From Gymnogyps californianus (Eukaryota; Chordata; Aves; Accipitriformes; Cathartidae), in assembly GCF_018139145.2 (NCBI RefSeq), contig NC_059479.1, positions 3,038,001 through 3,102,000 on the forward strand: a DNA stretch of 64,000 nt, in the 5' to 3' direction. Every line of letters begins with the position of its first letter. Positions within the stretch are counted from its first letter, which is position 1. The notes below the pieces were generated by a model. That model saw only the letters and a list, made by a program, of their open reading frames with translations, was not told the DNA's origin and did no database searches. Below are positions 25,216 through 39,215 of this stretch, piece by piece. The position numbers were made by a program, and so were the translations under genes.

Positions 25216-27380
25216 TGCGAATAATGTATACGTACGTGCCTATCTATTTGTATACTGTGCTAAATAGATTTATGATGGGGCCTGCTTAGGATGAAATAAT
25301 TCCAGCAAGTGTTTATGTGGGATGAACGCTTGCTGACGTGAGTGGGTGTGAGTAGGACAAACAGATGCAATGTGGTGAGACTGAACACATATTTGTGCAA
25401 ATATGTGTGAATGAGATACTGCTCTTGTTTTCCAAATATTGATGAGGAGCTGCTAAAATCATAGTAGTCAGTCACATCGCTTTGTCTGTTTAGTTTCTTA
25501 AATTAAGCACAGATTGAGTAAGTACTGGCTGTTAAACAAATATAAAACCCACATTCACTTCTAACCTCATCTGCACCTTGATTTCCTACTGTAATCTTCT
25601 TCCCAACAGTTTTATATGCCTTCTGCCAAAAGGAGCAGCTCACTGAAGTACTTGTAATTTCTCCCTTGGATATTATTGACTAAAAAAATACTTATATTCA
25701 GCCCCAGTATATTTGGTATGTGTCTGTTTGTTCATATATCAAGTACGAATAACTCTATAGTTATCTAATGTCCTAAGAGAATGTAATGCAATAAGGTTCC
25801 CAATCACATTTTAAATTCTGTATTTGTTGTAAATTTTTGTGTATATAATTTTCTAGGAAATGATGAAGTATATTCAAGTTAAAATCATATTATTTTTAGC
25901 TGTTGAGGAAAGCACTAGTCCATTATTTTCCATTTCTTTTCTAGTTCCTTACAATCTATATGCACTGCAGTTAGGCTTTTGTGATAAATAGCTCTGCAGA
26001 GAGTAAAAGCTTGCTCATTTTCTTTGATTTCATCTGCAATCACCTCACAGTTATTCAGGCTGCAGGTGCAGAAATGTGGAGCTGGTTCCCCTTGAGCTGC
26101 GTGGGCGTGAAAGCGGAGTAGCTGTACTTGATGCAATGCTGCGATACGTGGCTTTCGTGACTTAGGTCAGTGCTCGCTGTGGGATCTCTGCCTTCGCAGT
26201 TCGCGGTATTCCTGATTCTTCAGTGCTCTCTGCAGTTTAATATGCATGTGTTTGTATAACTACTGATTTTTTGCTTCATTTGTGTTACCAGAACTCTCAA
26301 TTACTTTGGGTATTGAAAGGTGATTATGTTTGGTGTTCTGGCAACTTGGTGTGATTTTGGAACAGATTTTACAGTCATTTTCCCCTGGAAAACTAATGAC
26401 AGTTCTTGCACATATAGGAGCTGTTGTAGAAGGTTTGAGGGAATTGAGCTAGAACCTCTGTCAGAAACAGGTTGGCAGCTTACTCTCAACCTATATTTCA
26501 ATTTCACTGTTTAGCTCAGATAAATTTGAATCAGGTTCAGTCAAGGCACATCATTGCCATTTTTGCTTCACAAATAGGTTCTTCCTTCCCAGACAGTATT
26601 TTTTCCTTAAAAAGAAATTAAATATACTTTAAACATCAGAATTTAGGAAACAGTCGTGTAGAAAAACAAATATTTTAAAAAGTGAGCTGGGTATTAATAG
26701 TCAGACCTGAATCTCTTTTTAACTGTAACAAGTAGTATAAACGTTCCAGGACTGACTCATACTTTGTATGCTTGCCAAGAATGACGTGAGTAAATATATC
26801 CCAAAGCCAGCTCTTTTTCAGTAGACTATTGTTAACTGGCATTTGATATATTATAGCAGCATTCATCACAACTCTTCAGATAAGGTTCAGTCAGGAGTCC
26901 AGTTATAGTTGTTATTTTTCTTTTTTTTTTTCCATATTTTTTTTTCAGACTGTCTCATTCAGCTTTGTTTACAAACTGGACCACTTGACAAGAAATAAAA
27001 TAGTGCCACGAAATTTCAGGACAATGTTGTTGTTATAGATATCCACTTAAAGTGTACGTTTTAGCATTTTTCCAGCATGTGTACCTCAGTAGTAGTGAGT
27101 TTTTGAAGCTGTGTATGCCATAGAGATTGAAAATACGTTTACTTCACATTTAAGATCCAGAAGATAATGCAGGAGCACTTGTACTACTATTCTTAGATGT
27201 ACTTGGTTTCCAGGAGCTAATCCTGGGGTGGGATTTAAAACAAGGTCTGAGTAAGAAGCTAGGCTACTGCTTCACAGAGGCTTTTGGGGCAAAATGAATG
27301 AAGTTGCATATTTTAAGTTCTATTCGTTACATGGAAGTAAAACCAAAGCCACGTACCTGAAAGCTTTTATTGTTAGAAAA

Positions 27381-27418
27381 TCTTTTAGAAATTCTCTAAA
27401 TTCAGAATTTCTAAAAGA
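27381..27418. repeat. perfect 15-bp inverted repeat, 8-nt loop
   Basis: TCTTTTAGAAATTCT (27381-27395) is exactly reverse-complementary to AGAATTTCTAAAAGA (27404-27418), with loop CTAAATTC. Pairing stops outside the stem, so it is shorter than a microRNA precursor, which needs about 22 or more paired bases. More likely a small palindromic duplication or remnant of a MITE end. Confidence 0.85.
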
Positions 27419-29904
27419 CTTCAGTTACAGCTTCAACATTCCTAGCATATTGTAGGCAATACAATGCTCTAGTAATTTTTTAGGTAAATTATTGGTACAA
27501 TATCACTAAAAAGTATTTGTTAACAAAATGAAAGCAAGACCTTTGTAATTTCAGTTCAGGATTATAATATATATATTTTGTGTAATTTGAAAACAAGCAG
27601 TTTTTTTATTTTAAGCAATTATTACATGTAACAAAATTGGCAACAGAATGCCAGCATGTGAAAATAAAGTGTTGGAATCTTATATGTAATTCTTCTAAAA
27701 TTCTGTGGTTGTTTCGTAAGATAATGAGGTGGTAAATCTACTGAACGCTGCAAACCATGATGTCAGTTTCTGACTCCCACAGTTACTACAGCAGGTTTTC
27801 AGATCTCTGGGCACCAGACAAGGAGCTCTTCTTTGAATCTCAAAAGAGATAGCTTTACAGTAGAGATGTGCCTTGAAGCTGGAACATTTATTCATGGATC
27901 AATGGGTGGCATTGCTTGAGAGAAGCTAGCAGCCTTGCAGTCTTATTCCTGTCAGTATGTTTTGATGTTAGACTGGAGGAGATTTGTCTAACACTTGAAA
28001 GGAGTCTTGAGATGGGAAAAAAAGGGAAATGAGATCAAACAAAGGCCTCATTATATGTCGTTTAAATAGGAGCTTCTGGGGCATATATATAGCAGTTTTT
28101 AAATATTAATTTTATACCCGTTATTTTTATGTGTAAGTAAAAAGATTATGCTTCTATGAGTAAACAAACAAGTAATGGTCAAAATGTGCAAGGTGGAGGC
28201 CTGATAGGCAAGCTATTAATCTGATATTCATGTGGGGGAAAAAAGGGCTATTTTACCATATGCCATGGAATTTCAAAGGAATACATTACATTGGCCCAGT
28301 TTACATCCTGGTTAGAGCTATAAGTTATTCCTTTTTATAGGGACAACATTATCTGGATGTAATTTTTTTGTCATTTCTGCTACAGAAAGAGGAATATAGA
28401 ACTCAAGTGTGAGCACTTTTATAAGAAAATAACCTACTCAGGGGCTTATACCAGCAGAAGGGTTTCCAGCATAAAATCATGCTCTTTGCTGAAATTAGTC
28501 CATTAGCGCAAAAGCTGTGTCTGTATCGGAGCATGTGCCAGCAGTCCTGCTAAGAATTTATATTGGGATATTTTTTATTGGAGAAAGTGTATAACAAATA
28601 ACTGGTCAGATTATGTCTGCAAATATTCACTGATAATAGGTCTGAATGAGGGTTATAGAGGATTTAAATGTTGCTCAGAAAGTATTTCCAGATTTTGCTG
28701 TGGTGAAAATCTTCCAAATGCAACATAAGGCAGTACTCCTTTACTGAATCTCTAACCAAGCTGCTCAGAGAAACAGCTCTTACAAATCAGTCTTAAATGG
28801 TGTACAAACTGTAAAGCTAAAATAGACAAATTTAACACTTTAAAATGCTCTAGTAAGTGTTGTTGACAATATCTACTTCTGATCATTTCAGCTTGAACAT
28901 ACTATTTTTCTATGACCGGTCTTGGCATTAGGGATTGCTTTTGTCTTTTTTTAGTTATTTTAAGAAATGTTCTTGTTTTGGTTTTTAGTATTCAGGAAGG
29001 AATCAGTGTAATGTAAATAAATGAAATGTCTCTACTGAAAACTGCAGCATAGCGCACACAAATCCAAAATAACTTCAGATAAATTGGTAGCCAGCAAAGT
29101 CAACTGACCCACAACAACTAGGTTGGTTCTGTTGTTCTAGACAGTTTTTAAGCTCACTCATTTTATTTCTAGGCTACATTGCAGGCATCAGTGCAACAAT
29201 TTCCAGAAATACATTAATTATGAACATACAGATGTAGGGAATTAAGACTGCAGCCTTCATTTCTTTAGTCCTGAAGTACAGTTCTTTACGACTTGAAGTA
29301 GAGGAAAGTTTTATTAGCTTACGGTGGTAGTAATTTTACATCTTCCCTATGGACTGATCTCACGGGAGTGATCTCACTTGTTGTAATCAGAAAGTCACTG
29401 CATTCCTCCATGGCCACTTTTTGCCTCAGCCCTAAAGAATGACTGCCATGGAGTCCTAGTAGTAATGTTGTTCCACTCTTGCCAGTGTGAAAAAAGAAAT
29501 TATAAGGTCCCTCATGTGGAATGAAAAATTAGTTTGAACAGCATGATGGTAACAAGTTTCTCTTTCTTATTTGCTTGGCATCTTATTCTTACGTTTTTGC
29601 AGTCACATCTAACAGTACAAAAAACATTTTAATTATTCAAGAGGTTCAGTGAATGCTAAGAGACTCAATCAAATCTAGGCTTGGAAGCCTAAAACTTTTT
29701 TTTTAATATTAAGAACAAAATGCATCCAGTGATTAGTATTCAGTGATTAGCCCTTTGTAAAACTTCCTAGTTTTATAGCATAAGCAGTTACGTCCAATTT
29801 ATTCCTTCATAGTAAATAAGGATCGACACATTGGCTCAGAAATTAAATACATAAAGCTGAGCAAAACTCATTCCCAAACAGCAGACAAACTGTATTCCTG
29901 CTGA

Positions 29905-29905
29905 T

Positions 29906-29936
<31 letters not shown>

Positions 29937-29941
29937 GGGGG
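29905..29941 (+). repeat. T11 followed by G26 homopolymer
   Basis: Eleven T run directly into twenty-six G, followed by ATTTTTGGGGGGAAGG. Creates a polyproline frame on the minus strand (29836-30039) that is an artefact of the tract. Length is probably polymorphic and error-prone. Confidence 0.9.
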
Positions 29942-32802
29942 ATTTTTGGGGGGAAGGAAGAAGGGGAATGATCTGCAATGTACTCAGCGAAGGATAATTG
30001 AGCTGAATGTAAATAGATACTTTGTGCTGCTTGATACATACAGCAACAGTCCCAGATGACAAACCTGTTTGAAAACGTTAACTGATAGTTAGAAGCTTTG
30101 CCAAGTAGGACTCTGAATGACAGATGCTGACCTATATATTTTCTGAAAGATCTCTAAAACTTACTCACAGTTAGTAGATGGTGGTGATGCCTTAATGGCT
30201 TTGTGATTCTAGGAGTTATTCATGCCCCAGTTTTTTTCCTCTGTGTTCATGCCAGCAGTGTAGCACTAGTATTCTCTGAAGGGGGTTTTGAACAACAGTA
30301 TTTCTATAAATGTAGGTGTGTTTGAAGCAGAGCTCTGTTACAAGACCTTAAACCGGAGGACATACGTAATCTTTATCTAGTTTTTTAGTTTCTCAATAGA
30401 CATAAACAGAGTGAACCCAAAATTTAACTTCTATTTTCATGGATTATGGTATTTTCTCTATGAATATATTAAAGTAACAAGGGAAAGGGTTGATTTTTGA
30501 GTAGTTATGCAATTGTTCCAGTTGGTATTTTTATAGTGATAATTACAGAGAAATTCTAAATGAAATGTAACTTTTTCCTAACCTCTTTTTTACTTTGAGC
30601 TTCTTATGTGAGCAAATTTTCAGGCCATTAAAATAGCTTGAAACCAAACCCAAAAATGCAAATTTGAAAGCACACTGCAAACCATTTCAGATATGTGTTG
30701 GCTTGAATCTGAAAGGCTAGAAAGGGGAATGAGCAGATATTTGCTCATTTTAATGCATTTTCTGAAAGCGGACTTATCCAGAACATAAAATATGAATTAA
30801 AAAAATTTACTGAGATACGCAGAATATCAGGTAGAATAGTTCTATTTCTCCATGTTTTTTAATTCAAGCCATTTCTGGCAAAGCTATGGAAAACTGCTGA
30901 GTTTTGTTAAGGAAAGCAAATTACTTTTGTTGAAGGAAAAACAAATAACAGTACTGTTTAAAAGCACTTTTTATAGTGCTAAAACTCAAAAATCAGTCTT
31001 GCTGAAAGTATTATTGGCTGAATAAGACGTTCTTATTTTTTCAGTTAAGAGAGATTCATGTATTTTCATTATTATCAGAGTTCTTGAATAACATGTGGAA
31101 TCAGAATAAAGGAAAATAAACCTAGCACCCACTGTATGGTTTTGCCCCCGAAGGAGAAAATATTCATGAACCACATTTATTTGCTACATTTTTTCTACAT
31201 ACCTATAACATGTTTTAACCAATATGAAGCAGTATTCATGCCATACATTGTTTGTTTCTCCTGCCTGCTGATACACTGTTTAATTTTTTCAGATTGTTTA
31301 TCTGTAAACAGGTAGCATGGATCATATTTGTCAGAGTTGAATGTAGGATTATGTATTTATTGCTACTGGAAACAACCATGTATTTCTTTTGCTGATAACA
31401 CTTTTAATTGTAGCCATCAGGCAGTCTGTTCCCAATTTGGAAGTGTTGCTAGTTAAAAACATATGTTTAAAGATCCCTTGACTGCTTCCACTTTAGAAGT
31501 TGGAATAGAAAACTTCTCACTCTACAAATAAAACCGTCTTTGAGTTGCATGTAGACTCATTGACTATACCTCTTCATTTCTAAATAAAATTTTAGGATAT
31601 AAAGTTTATCTTTGCACATTTTTATCATTAGGCTGATTAATGTAGATTATTGAGTACCTTGTGGAAATAGAAAAATTAAATGTTTTAATTTTATTGTTGT
31701 GAATTATCTACTTTGACTTAAAAGCAGAATAAAATGGTTGTAAAAAATGGATTACCTTAAGGAAAATTTCTTTTAGCTTTTTCTAACATGTAAGTGCTAC
31801 AATACTATATTTTCACATAACAAAATAATTAAATTAATTAATTATGAATTAATACATACCAGTGGATGGCATTTATAGTCCGTACATTCCCTTGTTTCTG
31901 GTCAAGATGTGAGAACTGGAAAGGTGAATAATCTTGAAAAAAATATCATTCCTAACATATAAGAGGTGATGCATGCATTTATATTTATTCTACCTAAATG
32001 CAGCAAATTGTAATCATTAATAGAGTAATTGCCAATTTAATGTTCATAGTTGGCCCCCTTCTGAAGGGGTCTGTGAATAGGAAGGCACTCGGGCTGACTT
32101 CAGGTACTCCTTTTTAAAGAAAAGCAAGCCTGTTGTCAATATGCTCAAATTTACCATGCAGCTTTGGAATATTTTTAGAAGTCAGCATGTAGAACAGAAA
32201 TTGAAATCATTGCGATAGTGTGAATACTCTGGGCAATTTGATAATTTCAGAGGATTTGCGGGATCTACGCAAAGAATCAGGTGAAGGTACAAGTGGGGAA
32301 CTGGAGTCGGATATAATGAAAGAAGTTAGGAAGAAACAGCTTTTTACAAGGCTAATGGGAAGTCATGAGCGAAAATAACAAAATAGTATAGGGAACTTTG
32401 GCACATTTTCAAAACCAGAGCAAGGCAGGGGTCCTGTGTAATTGATTTTTCATGGCTGCATTAAATACCATTTGGTTCTGACTTACTGCCTGATTGCATG
32501 GCCAGCAGACATCTGCAGACAATTTTGGCAAATTCTACTGACATTTGTGTCCCATATCTGAGGAATTCTGCTGGACGTTAGTTTTAATGCACAAGCTGTA
32601 AAGCATTATACTTTGGAGAATTCTATGTTTATGTTTATGCAACATTTCCCTCCAAAATAAGGAGCAGTATGTATAATTTACCAAGTGCCTCATTAGATAT
32701 TATATTACTCTTTTCTGTGCTTATTCAGACATGGAACTGAGCCTTGATTTGTTTTGAATACAGTAAACTCTTTCATTTTCCTGCTGAGCTATTGACTACT
32801 TA

Positions 32803-32832
32803 TTTTTTGTTTTGTTTTGTTTTGTTTTTTTT
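32803..32832. repeat. (GTTTT)n simple repeat
   Basis: Four GTTTT units flanked by T runs. Confidence 0.8.
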
Positions 32833-35800
32833 AAAAAGCTGGCATGAAGTTAGCTTTAGGGATATGGCTACGAGTATTTCAGATGAATGCAATAAGCCAG
32901 TTTTAGATCTCTCTATTAACAAGAAAATGTATTCAGGAAGTGTAAATAATGAGCTTGCTAATAATATAACGGGAAGCTGATTTTCAGGTTGACGTACCCA
33001 CTTCTATTAAAAGTTTGAATGTAATTTTTGAAATCCTGTTTAATTATGAAAGATGACGTGCTAATGATAAAATCCTTCTATTAGATCAGCTGAAGAAACC
33101 TCAGATGTAATAGGAATGAGGGCTTGACCTTTCTCATGTGCAGACTTTTGTCTCCATTATGTGGTTCTGCCTGATTTCCTTTTTTGCGAGGATAAATTCA
33201 GGCAGCTCCTCTCTGAAGGTGTGAGAAGTGTGGTCATTCTTTGGTAATTAATGGAACTGCCTGGGTGTTACCTCTTCAGTGACTAAGTGGTTGCTTAGCT
33301 AGACTTAGACCAGAGTATTTAGGGGCTTGGAGTGCCAAGCCCTAAACATTTATATTATAGAAATTTTCATTTTTAAGCTGGTTTAAGCACAAAGCTACTT
33401 TTGGTGCTAAAAAGGATATTTTGTAAAGCAATTCCAGAGACTTTTTTTTTTTATGTAATACTTTTAAAAAGTACCTGTTTCATTTCCAGTAGAGTACTAC
33501 ATATATATGACCATAAAAATTGTGCCAGTTAGTTTGAGACCACTGGGGAATGCATTTTGTTTTCAGTGGATGCTTAGATGAGTTCATAAACAGGAGACCT
33601 ATGCTACATGCTCTCTTAGTAGAAGCATATATAGTTCTGGTGATGTTTAAAGAAGAAAACAGGTATGCTATGTTACGTCTTATATGCAATATTCACTACA
33701 ATTTTCTATTTCAAATGCTTTCAGTTATGTTTGATAGTCCCAGCTGATGAATAAGGTAAAGTAATTCTAAGAAATATTTTGGAAAAACTGTGAAAATATC
33801 AGTTTATTTTTGGTTAATCACAATATTGGAGTTGAGTACTTCTACAGTCTGGATGGATTTTGATCATATTAATGCATAGAAATAACACATAATTTATTCT
33901 TCTTTACAATTATTTTGTATTTCTTCAGTTTTAAAAGTGCTTTTTTTTTAAGGTACATAATTTCATATATTTATGCCATAGCATATGGTATTATAGAAAA
34001 GTCTGTTCCATAACTTTTGAGGTGTGAAATGGATAAATGTTCCTGATCACTGTGTTTTAGACATGTGTATGTTAGTTGTACATGCATTATCTAGCAGTAT
34101 CCTTAAGTAAGAAACTAGCCTTACTAATACATAAAATCATCCGATATTGCAATTCAAAAAGCTCCTAAACTTTCAGTTCTCTGTCTAAATAAAGTTCTCT
34201 GCTGCTTTGTACTTCAGTGACAGTATGCCACATTAATTAACTTTTACTCATCACTGCTGAGTATGCGTTTGTGAGATCTGTTCTTTTGATCATATATGAT
34301 AACTCTTTGATGTTACTGAAACATCAGTGTTTGTAGAGAAGATATTTTAAATAACAACTTAGAAACATAAGTTTCATTGAAGATGCCAGTTTTCAAACCA
34401 GAGTGACTGCTGATTTAGTTAGAAATAGAGACTTCATTTTACCCTGGGCTATATATCACTTGCATCAGAATGCCCTTACTAGCTCAATAACCTGTTTAGT
34501 ATCCAATTCTGTGTAGGGGCATTTGCCTTGTTTGTTTTGTGGTTTTGTGTTTCCTTTCAGAACATGAGTGTTCCTTGCAGTTAAAGTCACTTACTGTGGA
34601 AGTTTTCTGGTTCATATCACAGTTAGTAGCAAGAAAGGGGTTAGTAAATTTTGGTTGAAATATGAAACACTCAGCTACTGCTCTTCTCAGATATTTGCCA
34701 TTATTGTTTTAGATTGCATGATGGAAGTTTTATTGTAATTTTGTTTTAAAACTTTGGATTAAGCTTGGGGTTTGTGCGTGTGGATGAAAGGGGATTAAAG
34801 CTCTGATTCATTACTGTGCTTTTTGGTGCTTATGAAAAGTCAACTCTAAATATCTCAGTAATCTATTGCAGTCTTCTAGTTGGTATATGGTCTCTCTAGA
34901 AGACCACAGCTCTCTAATGCATTTCATTATTTGGGGAAATCCCTTTTGAAGATCTGGAACTCAATACCAACATCAGCGTAGCATGTGCTGAATATCCTTG
35001 TCCATGTATACCTTTTGCTGAAGCCTTAGGCATCTGACTGTGATATTGTATGCAACTGGTCTTATTGGTTCTGTTGTTATCACATAAAACCTTAGTCTTT
35101 AGCTATTATTAGCCTCCTGAGAAAAATATCTGAAAGTCTCAGCAACTTTAGAGCAGAAAAACTGTCATTCGTTATTCGCTGGTTGGCTTTGGGCGGGGGG
35201 TTTTTTGGTAACAAGTTCATTACCTTGGAACGTAATTGTTAATTATATCAAAGGCAAAACAGTGTAGTAGAGAGAATATAAACCTGAAGAGGAAGAATCG
35301 GTGTGTGATAATAGAAAGTACAGACACAATAAATCCTTTTTTATAGACAGCAGGCCTACATTTAGACTTTCATAGTTATGTATGATGTCTGAAAAGTCAG
35401 ATGGTTTCATATTTTCTACTGCTGTGTTTTTAGGGCTTGATCTTATGCTCGATTTAGTCGATGGCATATTTTCCTTCTAACCTCAGTGGGGCCAAATACA
35501 GCATACAGAGATATTAGATACTGTATTTGATCCCAAAGAAAACTGCCTGCAAATGTGTACTTTGGTTTTTTTGTACAGGGTTTTCCTATTCATTATTGCA
35601 TTTTTATCTTGTTGGCAAACATGCACAATTTATGTTTTTAGCACCAAGGCTATGCATTTGAAATTGATGAACAAAGAAGGTCTAGCAATGAGACTTTGAG
35701 GAGGCTGGGATTATAAGTGGGGACAGTCAAAGAATTCATCTAAAGAGAATGAGCAAACACCCTTTCCAGCTTTTTGTCTTTTATTTAGGCAATTTGGATT

Positions 35801-38659
35801 TATTTTAAGTAATATCGGCCAATGAAGCTTGGGTTTGTATTTTTTTTTGTGTGTTACAGCCTAAATAATGCTAACACTGCTTGTTTTTTATATGCTTTTC
35901 TGCATCTTAGTTATGACATAATGGTGACTTTTACAGATGATATTTCAGGTGGAGATTATGATTATTGATGCTTTAATTAAGGAGCTTAGATAGTAAATTA
36001 TTTTCTCGCATACAAAAATCTAGTCACTCATGTTTTCACACAATATTAAACTTAATAGGTATTATTTAATTAAATGGAATAATTAGTTCCATAATTCAAA
36101 ACTCAAAATTTAGCTGTTTAACAAAAATCAGCATCCCTCTCAGCAACAAAAGTATAGTTATATTCCATTTTTGTCATATATAGTGCTTATTGTAATGCAT
36201 AGATTTTTAGCATGTACATGAGTGAATCTCTGCTGAAGAGTAAAGATCATCATTTTATTGCTCAATGAACACATAAAATACAGTTTCATACATGTTTAGA
36301 TAAATCTAATTTCAGAGAGATTAATTAAATTCAGATTAATCCAATTCAATAGGTCTCCATCTCCCTGGTTGTGCTAGTAACAACTGTATGTAGGATTTGC
36401 TGTGAAAGGAATCACTGTGCTAAAAATGCCTCTCTCCCCTCCTTTTCTTTCTACAGGGTCAATTTTAAACTAGATCATGTCATTAGTCCTGTTTACAACA
36501 TGGTTCTATGCATACTCTTACCAGCTCAACAGATGGGTCATGAATCCTGCAAAGAGGGCAGGCACCGTTTTGAGTGGTTTTGCTGACGGAGGGGGAAAAG
36601 TTGCATAGAATCTCTTGGAGGAAATATCTCTCAGAGCATTTAAATTCATGGTATGACAATACCAGTTGGAAAAAAAAAAATGTTCTTTTTTATTCTGTGT
36701 TTGAATTGTGGGACTATAGATAGCTATGTGCAACTCAGGCTTGAACAGATTCCCCAACTGTTGGGGCAAATGGTTAATATAGCATAAATGTGTAAGAAAG
36801 GCAAGCAAACTGACTCAAATAATGAAATATCTAACAGCTTTTTTTAATACTAAACTTCTTGTGTGGACAGATTGGTATGGTGTGTACATCTGTCTGAAAT
36901 TTTTAAAGTACAGCAGAATTTGCTTTGATCTCGTGCCACTGTGATGTTTGCTGCTTTTTGCCAATGATGTGAATTGCCTTGCATAGTTCCGCTTGTCAGA
37001 CTGATTTCTGCAGAATACCTGCAGCCTTAATTAGAACAAAGTCAATGTATTTTTAAGAATTCTGAATTCTGTAAAATTTTGTGCTTCATCAGGAAAGGAA
37101 AATTCAAGTTACAGTATGTTTTTAAAAATCAAGCTCAAGTCCTAACCTGATAGAAAACTCTTTCAAAGTGCCCTAAAACTGCATCACTCTAAGCAAATAC
37201 TGGATTTATAGTAATCTCTACTTGATTTAAAAAAACAGAAGACAAACAAGAAACCTAAACCAAATCCAAATCCCTCCCCCCAAAAAAACTGGTTCCCCAT
37301 TCTGGATTCTTGAAATAATTGTTCATCATTTCAGTCTCAAGGGAGTCTTGTTTAAGTGGGAGAGGAAAAAAAAGTTCCAAGGATCTTAGAATAAATCCAG
37401 ATTATATTGGAAAGCAATGAAGAGAGTATTATTATGGTAATACTAAGATAATCTTAACTCCACACACACACTTTACCACTATGATGATTTATAAAACTTC
37501 ATTCTCTTATTGTTATTTTTCCTTTCCACCCCCCTCTTTCATTTGTTTCTTCAAAAATAAATCGCAGAATATATTGATAAAGAATCTGAACAATTTGGCT
37601 TCTATTCCACATAACCTTATAAAATATGCTAACTGGAGCATATCTACATGGACACTAAAACCCCATAGTTTGGTTGTATGTAAACAGCATAAGCACATTG
37701 CTCAGCATCCAAATACTTATTCTGCCATTTGAAAATTATCTGAATTGGTAGTGATAAATATGGTGGAGTAATACAGTCCTTCTAATGTTCCCCTTTTCAA
37801 GCCAGAAAGCTGCTTTTTGACGTTTAAGGCTCCTGCAGGGTTTACCTAACTACCTTAGTGCCTGGGTGTTTTGCACAGTTCAGAGCCTACTACCCAAGGC
37901 AAGATTTTATTTACGTGCAACGGCATTGCTGAAAGTGTAGATTAGGATCAACAAAAAGATTGAATCTTAAGTCAGGGAAGAAAAGTGAGGAGTCTTGATT
38001 GAGCAAGGTAATGGTCATAAAAATAAAATCAGAACCCCACAGAACCTATAGAGCACTAGTGAGAGCACAGCAATTGCTGTTTGGCTCTTTTCTTAATCAC
38101 CTGATATATTCTCCATCTTCTTTGGGGTTTTCCCACTCTTGGTTTTCTAAATTTTTTTCCTAAGGCTTGCAGCAGTTGACTTTATCTTCTTGCAGGTCTG
38201 CAGTGAGAAAAACTGAAACGGGTAACTACACATAGTATTTAAAAATAGTAATAGTGGTAATAAAATAATTATGTGATCAATAAATTATGAAAAGTACAGC
38301 TGATGGAATAACAACTCCAGTAAAGGTATTCTGAGATGACCGGTAAGGTTTGTATGCTACATAAAATCTGGTACGCATTTGCAAAGTACTGTGCCTAGTA
38401 ACTTTTTCTACTAAAGCAGAATTTTCCAGAGAGGTACATTTGAAAATTAAGAAACAGAATATCCATCACTTCTCCAGGGTGCTTGTTCTTCTGTTTAATA
38501 ACATTCACTGATGGGTTTTCAGTGTTCTGTTTTTTGTTTTTTAAAGTGGCTAATTTCCATCTTTTTGTCTGGCTTTAACTTTCAACCAGTCTTTCACTGC
38601 TGAAATTGAAGTGCTTCAGTTCCTGATATTTTCTTTTTTTGAACAGGTACTAATAAATT

Positions 38660-39215
38660 GTAGCTGTATCACTTAAGTCTTATTTTTGATAAGTTAAATG
38701 AATTGAGGAGATTATCTCATGATGTTCCTCTAAATCCTGTATCACTTTCATGCATCCTCTCTGATTTTTTTTTTTTTTAACATCCTAAAATTGTAGGCAT
38801 TAAAATTGGGTGCAGTATTTAAGTACCACTTCACCCGTGGTACATCCGGAGGTGAAATCACTCCTCTATTTCTGTCAGTACATTCTTACATATTTATCTA
38901 AGGATCAAGTTATGTCTTTCACCATAGCATTATATCCTGGGGCTCACACTAAGTTACTGGACCATCTCAAGTCTTTTTCACAGTATCTGATTTCCCTGAT
39001 GTGTGCCCCCATTCTGAAAGTATGCCCTACAGTCTTCATTCCTGAATGTGTAAAATGTATTATTTGGCCACTTAAAAAATGCACTTCTTTGAATGGGTCA
39101 AACTTATTAAATGATCCAGATTGTGCTGTACAATTGCCCTAACGTCATCATTATTTACATTTTTACCAATCTTTCTGTAATCTGTCCATTTTATTTGCAG
39201 TGATCTTATATTTAA
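38660..39215 (-). repeat. ancient CR1-clade LINE relic: reverse-transcriptase C-terminal half, antisense
   Basis: Read on the minus strand, this follows an old amniote CR1 lineage from the RT catalytic site toward the 3' end. The catalytic FADD-type motif lies at 39171-39185 and reads T-D-Y-R-K, so the second catalytic aspartate is replaced by tyrosine and the copy cannot be active. Matching + strand landmarks include GATCCAGATTGTGCTGTACAA, TGGCCACTTAAAAAATGCA, AAAGTATGCCCTACAGTCTTCATTCCT, TCTCAAGTCTTTTTCACAGTATCTGA and AGGATCAAGTTATG. The order and spacing agree with the CR1 consensus as I remember it. The copy is extensively mutated. A 110-codon + strand frame (38810-39142) runs antisense through it and is spurious. 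The 3' part (38660-38800) is less sure and contains a T14-type run. Confidence 0.8.

Larger units (their letters stand above)
25216..38659. other. 13-kb AT-rich stretch, no gene recognised
   Basis: Only short open frames (mostly under 80 codons, none over 96). Contains a 15-bp hairpin (27381), a T11G26 tract (29905), a GTTTT run (32803), and several ATTA/TAAT-dense patches (for example 31820-31860 and 36040-36350) of the kind seen in both plain AT-rich DNA and homeodomain-bound enhancers. I cannot tell these apart from sequence alone. Confidence 0.5.

Noticed and set aside
27381..27418. microRNA precursor
   Set aside because: Stem of 15 bp with no further pairing is too short.
29836..30039. 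Proline-rich minus-strand frame
   Set aside because: Created by the G26 homopolymer.
38810..39142. 110-codon + strand open frame
   Set aside because: It runs antisense through a decayed CR1 reverse-transcriptase relic, so it is not a gene.
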